Of a stretch of 64,000 nt of DNA, positions 1-7,620 are shown piece by piece; positions within the stretch are counted from its first letter, which is position 1, and every line of letters begins with the position of its first letter. The notes below the pieces were generated by a model. It had not been told where the DNA came from. It worked only from the letters and a program-made list of their open reading frames with translations, and ran no database searches. The stretch is from Anaerolineae bacterium. GTDB taxonomy: Bacteria > Chloroflexota > Anaerolineae > Aggregatilineales > Phototrophicaceae. The stretch is from positions 1 to 64,000 of the forward strand of contig JAJDWK010000048.1 of NCBI GenBank assembly GCA_022825675.1, written 5' to 3'. The position numbers were made by a program, and so were the translations under genes.

Positions 1-506
1 CGGGCGGAATATGGCCAGATTTGGGATACGGTTATAGTGCCAGCAGGTACCGGCGTCGCGACCGGCTTGGGCGGGCTGCGGAAGGTGATGCGATTTAGGC
101 GCGCGATTGCGGAATCAAAAAAACAGGTGAGGCGTCGGCACCACCGATCCGTAGCTGTCACAATGACCTCGTATTCCGTATCCGGTTTCATGCCGTTCGC
201 GGCGGTAAATGCGTAAGGATAAAGCCCCGTAATACTTCTTTCCCACCGTCTAGCGCCGACGGGACCAAGATACACTTTATATCTTGGCTCAAGATCCGTT
301 TCCAAATCTTTGATGAAATTGTCCCAGTTGATGAGTACATAGCCATATCTGCTTGTAATATAGACCTTGCCTGCTACCGTCGGTGCCGGTGCTGGTGTTG
401 GCGTGGGGTCATGCGCCCGCGCCAGGGACGGGCTGAGAAGCGCGGCGATGACAAGAAGTGGCAAAAGAAAATACAGACGAGGCCACAGTATACGGCAGGC
501 ATACAT
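1..506 (-). CDS. Secreted fibronectin-type-III-like protein (3' end outside window)
   Basis: An open minus-strand frame runs uninterrupted from a start at 506 to the window edge (about 168 codons). I chose the ATG at 504-506 because GGAG (515-518) sits 8 nt upstream; the in-frame ATG at 510-512 is too close. The product begins with basic residues and a long hydrophobic stretch ending in LSPSLARA, a clear signal peptide, then a Pro/Thr linker (TPTPAPAPT). The following part (VYITSRYGYVLINWD ... KPDTEYEVIVTATD) looks like a fibronectin type III or similar beta-sandwich: the tyrosine-containing PDTEYEV strand is typical. It ends near the window edge with another Pro/Thr-rich segment. It is probably an exported, modular surface or binding protein. 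The substrate is unknown and the rest of the protein cannot be seen. Confidence 0.7.
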   Translation of the reverse strand, partial: MYACRILWPRLYFLLPLLVIAALLSPSLARAHDPTPTPAPAPTVAGKVYITSRYGYVLINWDNFIKDLETDLEPRYKVYLGPVGARRWERSITGLYPYAFTAANGMKPDTEYEVIVTATDRWCRRLTCFFDSAIARLNRITFRSPPKPVATPVPAGTITVSQIWPYSA

Positions 507-624
507 AAGCATATCTCCAATGAAGCAGTGCGAGCGCAATACTATAAATTGAAGTATAAGTTAAATATGCGCCGCTGTCCAGTTTTCCTGGCGCGGTGGC
601 TCGCCCCTGCCAACTCGGTGCCGG

Positions 625-1623
625 CTAGCCGCCAGTTTGCACGGGCATGCCGTCCTGCGCCGCGGAGGCCACAATCGCGTCCCAGAGTTTCGCCATGCGC
701 AAGCCGACTTCTGGCGGGCAGGGATTTTCGATCGCGCCCGCGCGCACCTGCGTGAACTGCTCCCAAGCGCCGCGCATCTTGGGCAAATCGGCGGCGGCGG
801 CTTCGCTTTCGCCCTGGCGGCGCACGAAGAGGCGCTCGCCGTACATGCCGGTGCGGATAGCGCCGCCCGTGAGTGTGATGAAGATTTCGTTTTCCAAGCC
901 GGGGATGCAATCGCCACAGCCGTTGATGGTCACCAGCGCGCCTGATTGCAGCCTGCCCATAACAACGCCGTTGATATCCACCGGGCTGCCGCGATTGTCG
1001 GTCCAGGCGGCGACAGTGGCAAAATCCTCGCCGACCAGCGTGCAGACCGAGTTGAGCATGTGCGCGCCGCTGTCAAAGAGGAAGCCGCCGCCCGCCATCT
1101 CCGGGATTTGCCGCCAGCTGCCGGCGGTGGCGCTTTTCCAGCCTTGCCAGAGCATGCCGGTCACGGTCAGCAGTTCGCCGAGCTCGCCCGAGGCGATAAG
1201 CGCGGCCGCGTGGTTGATTTGCGGCGAGAGCCCGCCTTGAAATGCCACGACCAGCTCTTTGCCGCTGCGGTCCCGCGCTTGTATGAGGCTGCGCGCTTCC
1301 GCCGCGTTCATGACCATCGGCTTTTCCAACAGCACATCCAGCCCCGCTTCCAGGCAGAGTTTCGCCTGGTCGTGATGCAAATTATGCGGCGTGATGATGA
1401 AGACGGCGTCCAAATCGGCGGCGTGGGCGTCCAGCATGGCGGCGAGGTCAGGCTCGTTGGGCGGTGGCGGCGCGCCCAGCTCTTCCAGCCGCGCCAGAGC
1501 AAGCTCATAATTTTGCGCGGAAGGCTCGCAGAGCACGCGGATATCCGCGCCGGTTTCTATCATGAGCGGCAGGTGGTGGCGCGCCATGCCGCCAGCGCCG
1601 ATGAGGGCAGTTCGTGTTTGCAT
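625..1623 (-). CDS. Gfo/Idh/MocA family NAD(P)-dependent oxidoreductase
   Basis: A 332-residue protein of the usual length for this family. The N-terminus (TALIGAGGMARHHLP) is a Rossmann dinucleotide-binding loop, and the family EKPMV motif, whose lysine is catalytic, lies near residue 100. The C-terminal half has the alpha/beta sugar-binding domain with a histidine-bearing segment (SGAHMLN). The open frame extends further upstream, but that extension has no ribosome site and would precede the Rossmann strand, so I take the ATG at 1621-1623 preceded by AGAGAG. Members oxidise or reduce sugars, inositols and their derivatives in the cytoplasm; the substrate cannot be read from the sequence. 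It has no co-oriented partner: the next genes upstream (mazEF) are divergent. Confidence 0.88.
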   Translation of the reverse strand: MQTRTALIGAGGMARHHLPLMIETGADIRVLCEPSAQNYELALARLEELGAPPPPNEPDLAAMLDAHAADLDAVFIITPHNLHHDQAKLCLEAGLDVLLEKPMVMNAAEARSLIQARDRSGKELVVAFQGGLSPQINHAAALIASGELGELLTVTGMLWQGWKSATAGSWRQIPEMAGGGFLFDSGAHMLNSVCTLVGEDFATVAAWTDNRGSPVDINGVVMGRLQSGALVTINGCGDCIPGLENEIFITLTGGAIRTGMYGERLFVRRQGESEAAAADLPKMRGAWEQFTQVRAGAIENPCPPEVGLRMAKLWDAIVASAAQDGMPVQTGG

Positions 1624-1716
1624 GGTCAGTCTCTCTTTTGTATTTTGTATAGGGTCACAAAACTCCGCGGGATTGTATCGAAAGCGGTGGCGGATGGCGA
1701 ATGAAATTGCGGGAAG

Positions 1717-1773
1717 GGGCGGGGCAATCGCATCAAAATAGCATTCACCACCGAGACACAAAGGGGCACAGAG
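1717..1773 (-). repeat. CACAGAG-type intergenic repeat (ATTGCCC block, minus orientation)
   Basis: GGGGCAATCGCATCAAAATA followed by TTCACCACCGAGACACAAAG and GGGCACAGAG. The same block is found at 10990-11044, 33713-33750, 33929-33985, 41795-41839 and 62611-62660. It lies between the divergent Gfo/Idh and mazE genes. Confidence 0.7.
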
Positions 1774-1793
1774 CTTGCCTTGCTTGACAGCGG

Positions 1794-1836
1794 GATTGCG
1801 CGGCGCTAGACTGTGTCTACAATGTAGACACGGGGG
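1794..1836 (+). promoter_or_regulatory. mazEF promoter with palindromic operator
   Basis: A TTGACA -35 box (1794-1799) is followed after 18 bp by a TACAAT -10 box (1818-1823). The -10 box is embedded in a perfect inverted repeat, GTGTCTAC (1813-1820) - AAT - GTAGACAC (1824-1831). A GGGGG ribosome site (1832-1836) lies 6 nt before the mazE ATG. The geometry is what is expected of an autoregulatory site bound by the MazE DNA-binding domain, blocking RNA polymerase. That the operator binds MazE is inference. Confidence 0.75.
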
Positions 1837-1842
1837 CTTGCG

Positions 1843-2088
1843 ATGTTGGTAAAAATCTCCAAGTGGGGCAACAGCCGCGCCATACGGCTGCCGAAAGCGC
1901 TCGCGGAAGCAGCGGGATTAAAAGTCGGCAACGAGGTCGACATCCGGTTTCAAGAGGGTGAAATCCGCATCCGGCGCGCCCGGAAGCCGCGGCGCTATGA
2001 CCTGGACGATCTATTGGCGACTGTGCCCGAGGATTTTGAACCTGAAGATTGGGATATTGGACCGCCGGTTGGCAATGAGGTCTGGTAG
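1843..2088 (+). CDS. mazE: MazE-type antitoxin (AbrB/SpoVT fold)
   Basis: An 81-residue protein. Residues 1-45 carry the classic AbrB/MazE swapped-hairpin DNA-binding domain (LVKISKWGNSRAIRLPKAL ... LKVGNEVDIRFQEGEIRIR). The acidic C-terminal tail (LLATVPEDFEPEDWDIGPPVGNEVW) is the kind of disordered segment that wraps the MazF toxin. It should neutralise the downstream toxin and repress the operon through the palindrome at 1813-1831. The stop codon shares one base with the GTG start of mazF, so the two are translationally coupled. The length matches the family. Confidence 0.93.
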   Translation: MLVKISKWGNSRAIRLPKALAEAAGLKVGNEVDIRFQEGEIRIRRARKPRRYDLDDLLATVPEDFEPEDWDIGPPVGNEVW

Positions 2089-2435
2089 TGGCTTATTTGC
2101 CCAAACGCGGCGACGCCATTTGGATTGATCTTGATCCCCGCATCGGACGCGAACAATCCGGGCATCGCCCCGCGCTTGTTCTTTCCCCTGAACGATACAA
2201 TCGAAAAATGAAGGTGGCAATCTGCTGCCCAATTACAAGCCGAGCCCGGCGCAGCGCCTTTGAACTCACCCTCCCAGGCACTCTTGCTGTAAGCGGCGTC
2301 GTGCTTGTGTATCAGGTCAGAACAGTGGATTGGCGGGAGCGGGGCGCCCGCTTTATGGCGCGTGTACCCGAAGAAGTTGTTGAGGATGCATTAAGTGTGC
2401 TGGCATCGATATTAAAAATTCCCCAATTGCATTAG
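2088..2435 (+). CDS. mazF: MazF-type endoribonuclease toxin (PemK/MazF family)
   Basis: A 115-residue protein starting at GTG 2088-2090 (TAGTG overlap with mazE). It shows the PemK/MazF fold landmarks: GDAIWIDLDPRIGREQSGHRP at the N-terminus, with the conserved Arg and the GxEQxGxRP loop that forms the RNA-cutting site, then PALVLSP, the ICCPITS strand with its active-site Thr/Ser, and the C-terminal VYQVRTVDW region. Members cut mRNA at short specific sequences, arresting growth when MazE is degraded. The catalytic motifs look complete, so the toxin is probably active. The recognition sequence cannot be predicted. Confidence 0.93.
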   Translation: MAYLPKRGDAIWIDLDPRIGREQSGHRPALVLSPERYNRKMKVAICCPITSRARRSAFELTLPGTLAVSGVVLVYQVRTVDWRERGARFMARVPEEVVEDALSVLASILKIPQLH

Positions 2436-2587
2436 CCGCGCCAGCGCTCCGCCTGCTAAGCACATCGTTCCATATAACCAAGACACCCGCATACTTTTGC
2501 ATTCGCCAGCGCGCAGGTGTATGCTTGCGCGAATGGGAAGGCGCGGCTATCGAGTAGGCGCCGAGCTGCAAAATACGGAGACAAACC

Positions 2588-3577
2588 ATGTACGACTGGA
2601 CACCCGCCGAACTGCCCCAAGCCACTACCGACATCGCCACCCTCAAAGCCGATATCGACCGCTATGGCTATTGCCTGCTGCGGGACGCCATCCCGCCGCC
2701 ACAGCTTGAGGCGGCGCGGCAGCGCCTGCTGCAGCAAGCCGCGGCGGAGCTGCAAGCGGGGCAGGCATTTGAAGACGGCGGCGCAAAGCAGCAATGGGGC
2801 GCCTTCACCGATGCCGAGGGGCGGACGCGGCGCGATGCCTTCCGCGCGGCGGCAGGCGGCGTCAACCAGCGCGTCTGGGTCTTGATCAACAAGGGGGCGG
2901 TCTGGCGCGCCTTGCTGCAAGAGCCGACTATGCGCGCGGTTGTCGGGCATGTGCTGGGGGCGGACTATCTGCTTTCCAGCTATGGCGCCAATATCGCCAA
3001 ACCTGGCGGCATCGCCATGCCCCTGCACACCGACCAGTGGTGGATGCCAGAGCCGATTAAACGCGCGCCCAGCCCCGTGCCCGCCGGCTCTTTAACCCGC
3101 GAGCTTTCCAACCGCGTGCATGAAAATCCCGCCATGATTGCGCCGCCGGTGGTGGTGAATGTGATGTGGATGCTCAACGACTTCACCGAAGCCAACGGCG
3201 CCACCCGCCTGGTGCCGCGCAGCCATCTCTATGGGCGGCGCCCGGACAAAAAGAAGGACAAAGATGCGCCCAGCATCCCGGCGGAAGGGGCGGCGGGCAG
3301 CGCCATGCTCTTTGACGGGCGGCTGTGGCATGGCACGGGCGCGAATGTCAGCGAGGGCATGCGGCTGGGCGTCTTGACGACCTTTGTGGCGCCGCAATTT
3401 CGTACGCAGGTCAACTTCACGCTGGCAACCGCGCCCGAAGTATTGGCGGCGGCGGATGACGATTTGCGGGCGCTGCTGGGCTTCAAAATTTGGAATGCCT
3501 ATGGGCGCGTCGAGAGCCCGGTGGCGGGCTTTGTGCAGCCGGGGGAGCAATCGCTGGGGGAGATGGGGGCGGGCTAA
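2588..3577 (+). CDS. Phytanoyl-CoA dioxygenase (PhyH) family 2-oxoglutarate/Fe(II) oxygenase
   Basis: A 329-residue protein with a good ribosome site (GGAG, 7-8 nt before ATG). An N-terminal helix and IDRYGYCLLRDAI strand are typical of PhyH enzymes. The iron triad is visible: His147-Thr-Asp149 in MPLHTDQWW and the distal His248 in LWHGTGAN. An Arg shortly after (MRLGVL) would bind 2-oxoglutarate. NDFTEANGATRLVPRSHL is the characteristic family stretch before the distal His. Such enzymes hydroxylate small molecules or lipids using O2 and 2-oxoglutarate in the cytoplasm. Substrate unknown. It stands alone between mazEF and an unrelated gene. Confidence 0.9.
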   Translation: MYDWTPAELPQATTDIATLKADIDRYGYCLLRDAIPPPQLEAARQRLLQQAAAELQAGQAFEDGGAKQQWGAFTDAEGRTRRDAFRAAAGGVNQRVWVLINKGAVWRALLQEPTMRAVVGHVLGADYLLSSYGANIAKPGGIAMPLHTDQWWMPEPIKRAPSPVPAGSLTRELSNRVHENPAMIAPPVVVNVMWMLNDFTEANGATRLVPRSHLYGRRPDKKKDKDAPSIPAEGAAGSAMLFDGRLWHGTGANVSEGMRLGVLTTFVAPQFRTQVNFTLATAPEVLAAADDDLRALLGFKIWNAYGRVESPVAGFVQPGEQSLGEMGAG

Positions 3578-3604
3578 GTCGTCAACAGGAAAACAGGGGG
3601 AGCT

Positions 3605-4960
3605 ATGAAATATATTGACCTGAAAACAATCCTGAAAGTCATCCATTTTGCTAAATTGGCGGGCGCTAGCCTCCCTACAATCCACTTAGCCATTCATTTG
3701 CTAAAACACTTTGACGGCTCGCTGGCAACCAGTGACAGTCAACGCGGCTTTGCCTTGGCAGGAAAAGCGGGCTTCGTCTACATAATCAGACGACAGGAAA
3801 ATGGCGAGCGATTCAAGATTGGATACCGCTCCAAAGCGCCCTGGCGCGATAGTCAATTGCGGAGCCAGATGGCTGACAACGAAGACTTCTTTCTGGTTAT
3901 TCCAACAAAAGACGCGAAAGACCTGGAGAAGAAGCTGCGGAATACCTTCAACAGGCACGGCAAAAAGAGCGAATGGTTCTCGTTAAGTGATTTGGAGCGG
4001 CTGGAAATCGCGCTTATAGCCGCTATTGCACAGCTTGCAGCGGGCGATGATTTGGGCATGGCTGCGGTTGACAGCAAGACCATCCAACTTGCCACTACAT
4101 TATTTTATCAACTGCTAGAACTGGCAAAAAGGCAACAAGAAAAAGCAGCGCCTAAAGCGCCTAAAAAGAAGAAAAAAGCCCCCGCGCCCGCTGCCGCCAA
4201 GGTCAAGCCAAACTTGGATGACCTCGCTGCACTGCCCGAAATGGACTGGAGCTGGAAAAATGTCTTGCGCAAGAATTATCGCGCCCTGCCCAAGGCGAAG
4301 GGCAAGGCTGGCTATGTCACGATCATACGCGACAACGCCGCCAAGCGGGGCAAAATCTATTTTGATGATCATCCGGTAGCGTCAATCGAAACGGCATTGC
4401 TGGAACAATTTTCCCACTTCGACCTGGAGGTCGTCCTGGTCTTAGAGGTTGACGACAAGAAGAAAGCCAAAAAAGCTTTGCGTGCGCCAGCGGAAAACAA
4501 GGACGGCAATGGCTGGACTGAGCTTTCAAATGAAGAGATTGGCGCAGTGAGGGAGATTGCCCAGCACGGAAATGTGATGAAAAGCGTTTATGTAAGCCCG
4601 AAGACGCATTGGCGATTGAAGAGTCTGCCCAGCGAAAACTACCGCGAGTACCCGGTGCTCGAAAAACCTGCCGGTTATGTCTGCCTGGTGCAGGGCGTTC
4701 GGCCGGGTAAGCTGCGCAAATTCTGGTATGCCTTGCGCCCGAAGGACCTTGCCGGCGATTTCAAGTTGAAGCTGATGTTGAATACCCCTTATGATGCAAT
4801 TCACGCGCCCAAGCCAGTCCGATTCAAGTGCATTATCGAAGCGGAACATGCTGCATCATTTGAGAAATTTCTCCACAAACGTTATGCCGCCCACGAGACA
4901 CGCGGTTTCTTCAACTTGTCTGATGATCAGTTGAAAGAAATCTATGCCCTCGGCAATTGA
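3605..4960 (+). CDS. Protein with three tandem GIY-YIG-like (MUG113/T5orf172) domains
   Basis: A 451-residue protein with an excellent ribosome site (AGGGGGAGCT-ATG). Domain 1 (about residues 55-137) fits the MUG113/T5orf172 branch of the GIY-YIG nuclease superfamily: GFVYIIRR, then FKIGYRS, then an Arg-bearing helix, and the closing DLEKKLRNTFNRHGKKSEWF with the conserved Glu. A Lys/Ala/Pro linker (about 178-205) leads to domain 2 (235-318: GYVTIIR ... WTELSNEEI). Domain 3 follows (356-447: GYVCLVQ ... FEKFLHKRYAAHETRGFFNL). Domains 2 and 3 keep the first strand and the C-terminal helix but lose the KIG residues, so they are probably non-catalytic, possibly nucleic-acid-binding. The first 40 residues form an amphipathic helix pair of unknown function. 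It has no operon partner. Function is unknown; DNA processing or defence is a guess. Confidence 0.75.
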   Translation: MKYIDLKTILKVIHFAKLAGASLPTIHLAIHLLKHFDGSLATSDSQRGFALAGKAGFVYIIRRQENGERFKIGYRSKAPWRDSQLRSQMADNEDFFLVIPTKDAKDLEKKLRNTFNRHGKKSEWFSLSDLERLEIALIAAIAQLAAGDDLGMAAVDSKTIQLATTLFYQLLELAKRQQEKAAPKAPKKKKKAPAPAAAKVKPNLDDLAALPEMDWSWKNVLRKNYRALPKAKGKAGYVTIIRDNAAKRGKIYFDDHPVASIETALLEQFSHFDLEVVLVLEVDDKKKAKKALRAPAENKDGNGWTELSNEEIGAVREIAQHGNVMKSVYVSPKTHWRLKSLPSENYREYPVLEKPAGYVCLVQGVRPGKLRKFWYALRPKDLAGDFKLKLMLNTPYDAIHAPKPVRFKCIIEAEHAASFEKFLHKRYAAHETRGFFNLSDDQLKEIYALGN

Positions 4961-5028
4961 GCGCTGCGCCAATCTCAATAGCCGGGCTTGCGCCCACCCG
5001 TTTCCATAGCACAGGATGAACCCCCGCC

Positions 5029-6069
5029 ATGACCGCTACAACCCGCCTCGGCATCATCAGCTTCGCGCATGCGCATGTGCGCAGCTATTGCCGCGCCATC
5101 GCCGAGTTTGACGACGCCGATGTCGTCGCCGCTTGGGATTATGACATCAAACGCGGCAAGAGCGCCGCGGCGGAATTCGGCTTGGCTTGGGAGCCCTCGT
5201 TGCCGCGGCTGCTGGCGCGGGCGGATATCGACGCCGTCTTTGTCGCCAGCCCGACGAACCGCCATGCCGAGCATGCAATCGCGGCGGCGGAAGCGGGCAA
5301 AGGCGTCCTGCTGCAAAAGCCGATGGCGCTGACACTGGCGGATTGCGATGCCATCATCAGCGCCGTGAAGCGCAGGGGCGTCAAATTCAGCATGTGTTAT
5401 CAAATGCGCGCCGACCCGATAAATCAGAAACTGAAAGCGCTGCTTGCTGCCGGCGCTGTCGGCAACATCGCGGCGGTACGGCGGCGGCATGCCATCCCCG
5501 CCCTGCTCAACGCGGACTGGGCGGTCGCGGGCAATTGGCATATCGACCCCGCCCAGAATATGGGCATGTTCATGGACGATGCCTCGCATGCCGCTGACTG
5601 GTTCTATTGGATGCTTGGCAAGCCCGTCAGCGTCAGCGCCGAGATTGACAATATCGTCACCAGCGCCGCGCCCGATGACAATGGCATCGCCATTTACCGC
5701 TTCGCCAAGGGCGAGCTGGGCATCCTCTTCAACAGCTCGACGCAGCTGGCGGCGGAAGCCACCACCGAGATTTATGGCGATGCCGGCACCATTCATCAGA
5801 ATTATGGCGATGCGCCGTCAACGCGGCTGGCGCCGGAAGCGACGCCGCTCAAGCTCTTCCGCGCGGGCGCGGATGATTGGCAGCGTTTTGATTTCCCCTT
5901 CGTGCCGCATAGCGCGCGCATACCGGCGGTGGCGCGCCCGGCGGTGGACTATATCAAAGGGGCGGGACCGCCGCTGGCGACAGCGGAAGACGGGCGCGCC
6001 TGCATCGAGATGATTTTGGGCGCTTATCAATCCGCACGGGAAGGGCGGCGTGTCTACTTCCCGCTGTGA
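5029..6069 (+). CDS. Gfo/Idh/MocA family oxidoreductase
   Basis: A 346-residue protein. The N-terminal strand and loop are LGIISFAHAHV rather than the usual GxGxxG, a variation seen in a subset of the family. VFVASPTNRHAEHA and LQKPMA (EKP motif with Gln for Glu, catalytic Lys kept) identify the Rossmann domain. The C-terminal domain has DDASHAADWFYW with the expected Asp and His, and a terminal AIEMILGAYQSAREG-like helix. It probably oxidises a sugar or polyol with NAD(P). It is unlike the gene at 625-1623 in detail, so it is not a recent duplicate. The gene ends inside the promoter region of the next small gene. Confidence 0.88.
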   Translation: MTATTRLGIISFAHAHVRSYCRAIAEFDDADVVAAWDYDIKRGKSAAAEFGLAWEPSLPRLLARADIDAVFVASPTNRHAEHAIAAAEAGKGVLLQKPMALTLADCDAIISAVKRRGVKFSMCYQMRADPINQKLKALLAAGAVGNIAAVRRRHAIPALLNADWAVAGNWHIDPAQNMGMFMDDASHAADWFYWMLGKPVSVSAEIDNIVTSAAPDDNGIAIYRFAKGELGILFNSSTQLAAEATTEIYGDAGTIHQNYGDAPSTRLAPEATPLKLFRAGADDWQRFDFPFVPHSARIPAVARPAVDYIKGAGPPLATAEDGRACIEMILGAYQSAREGRRVYFPL

Positions 6070-6157
6070 GGCGGTTGTGGAATCTAACACGGCAATCAAG
6101 TATACTGGTTGCAATCAGCAGGGAATAAGTAACTGTTTAGTCGCCGAGAAATTGGGA

Positions 6158-6379
6158 ATGATGGCTATCGATTCGAGGAACTTGGAATTGAAGGGCAAAT
6201 TGAAGAAGGCGATAGATGCGCTGGTAGGGTACGGGCTGGCAATCCAAGATGAAGAGCCGCATCCATTGTCGATTCCTGCCCGCAAAACGGCGAAAGAGCT
6301 TTTAGACAAAGGGTGGATTGAGAACTTACTTGGGCAGGAATTCTGCCAGCGACAGCGTGCAGAGCTAGAGCGCTTATGA
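6158..6379 (+). CDS. Small hypothetical protein upstream of DNA methyltransferase
   Basis: A 73-residue frame starting at ATG 6158 with GAGAA 7 nt upstream and a TATACT -10-like box at 6101-6106. The frame is open back to 6050, overlapping the previous gene, but that start has no ribosome site. The product is mostly helical and charged (LELKGKLKKAIDALVGYGL ... FCQRQRAELERL). I do not recognise a family. It lies 41 bp before the methyltransferase-HNH gene on the same strand and may be a specificity or control partner, which is speculation. It could also be a remnant. Confidence 0.45.
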   Translation: MMAIDSRNLELKGKLKKAIDALVGYGLAIQDEEPHPLSIPARKTAKELLDKGWIENLLGQEFCQRQRAELERL

Positions 6380-6420
6380 ATTTGCATAGCAGAACGATTG
6401 CATAAGTAGGAAGCCAATTT

Positions 6421-7620
6421 ATGGCGGAAAAGAATTGGCCCAGCAAAGTCATGTGGACAGGCGACTGTTTATACATCCTGCGCGGCATGAACTCGGGCAG
6501 CGTCGATCTGATTTATCTCGACCCGCCTTTCAACTCCAACACGGATTATGCCGCGCCGATTGGCAGCCAGGCGGCTGGCGCTGCGTTCAAAGATACTTGG
6601 ACCTTGACCGATCTCGATGTTGAGTGGATTAACCTTATTGAAGCGAGGCATGCAAGCCTGTATCGGGTACTGCTGGCAGCTGTGAGTCCCAGCGACAAGT
6701 CCTACCTGGTCTATATGGCGGCTCGCTTATTGGAATTGCGCCGTGTCTTAAAGCCAACGGGCAGCATCTATCTGCATTGCGACCCAACAATGAGCCACTA
6801 TCTCAAAATACTGATGGACACTATATTTGGACGGCAGAACTTCCGCAATGAAATCGTGTGGAGTTATCAACGCTGGACTGGCGCGGCGCGTCACTTCCAG
6901 CGCATGCATGATATTGTTTTGTTTTACGCTATGCCCGAGGCGACATTTAACCTATTAACCGAGCCGTATAGCCCTAAATCCAAACATAAACGAGCGAGGC
7001 GCAGCGCAGTAACTGAAGAAGGGAAACTTGAGCAGCAGTATACCGAAGACGACAGCAGGCAAAAGGCGATGCGGGATGTTTGGGAAATTTCCTATCTCAA
7101 TTCTCAAGCCAAAGAACGGGTCGGCTATCCTACGCAAAAACCCCTGGCGCTGCTTGACCGAATCATCAAAGCCAGCAGCCTGCCCGGCGACATCGTGCTC
7201 GACCCCTTCTGCGGCTGCGCTACGACCTGTGTTGCCGCCGATGATTTAGGGCGTGATTGGGTTGGCATCGATATTTCGCCCAAAGCCGCTGAATTAGTTG
7301 TGCGCCGCATCGCGGATAGGCAGGGGCTGTTCCGCGAGATAGTCCACCGCGAGGACATCCCCAAGCGCAGTGATTTGGGCAAGCTGCCACGCTACAACAG
7401 TATCGAAAACAAGCAGCGGCTATACGGCATGCAGGCAGGGGATTGCGCCGGCTGCGGGCAGCATTTTCACATGCGCAATTTCGAAGTGGATCACATCATT
7501 TCGCGCGTAAAAGGCGGAACAGACCATATCGAAAATTTGCAGCTGCTCTGCGGCGCTTGCAATCGTGTCAAAGGCAATCGCGGTATGGCTTATTTGCGGG
7601 CAAAATTGCAGCTCACCTAG
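6421..7620 (+). CDS. Site-specific DNA methyltransferase (N4/N6, beta class) fused to HNH endonuclease
   Basis: A 399-residue protein with AGGAA 9 nt upstream. Motif IV (YLDPPFNSNTDY, residues 33-43) comes first, then a target-recognition region, then PTQKP near 236 and the AdoMet site LDPFCGCATT near 260. This is the order of beta-class amino-methyltransferases, which methylate adenine N6 or cytosine N4. The C-terminus (about 343-392) is an HNH domain: two zinc CxxC pairs (CAGC, CGAC), FEVDHI and KGGTDHIENLQLLC, with the catalytic DH and the Asn/His intact. Methyltransferase and nuclease in one chain could make a self-contained restriction-modification or methylation-directed enzyme. The stop shares CTAG with the convergent recN. 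Confidence 0.88.
   Translation: MAEKNWPSKVMWTGDCLYILRGMNSGSVDLIYLDPPFNSNTDYAAPIGSQAAGAAFKDTWTLTDLDVEWINLIEARHASLYRVLLAAVSPSDKSYLVYMAARLLELRRVLKPTGSIYLHCDPTMSHYLKILMDTIFGRQNFRNEIVWSYQRWTGAARHFQRMHDIVLFYAMPEATFNLLTEPYSPKSKHKRARRSAVTEEGKLEQQYTEDDSRQKAMRDVWEISYLNSQAKERVGYPTQKPLALLDRIIKASSLPGDIVLDPFCGCATTCVAADDLGRDWVGIDISPKAAELVVRRIADRQGLFREIVHREDIPKRSDLGKLPRYNSIENKQRLYGMQAGDCAGCGQHFHMRNFEVDHIISRVKGGTDHIENLQLLCGACNRVKGNRGMAYLRAKLQLT

Noticed and set aside
3605-4960. Reading the triple-domain gene as a UvrC or homing endonuclease
   Set aside because: There is no UvrC helix-hairpin-helix or UvrBC region, and it is not inside an intron or intein; the MUG113-type spacing fits better.
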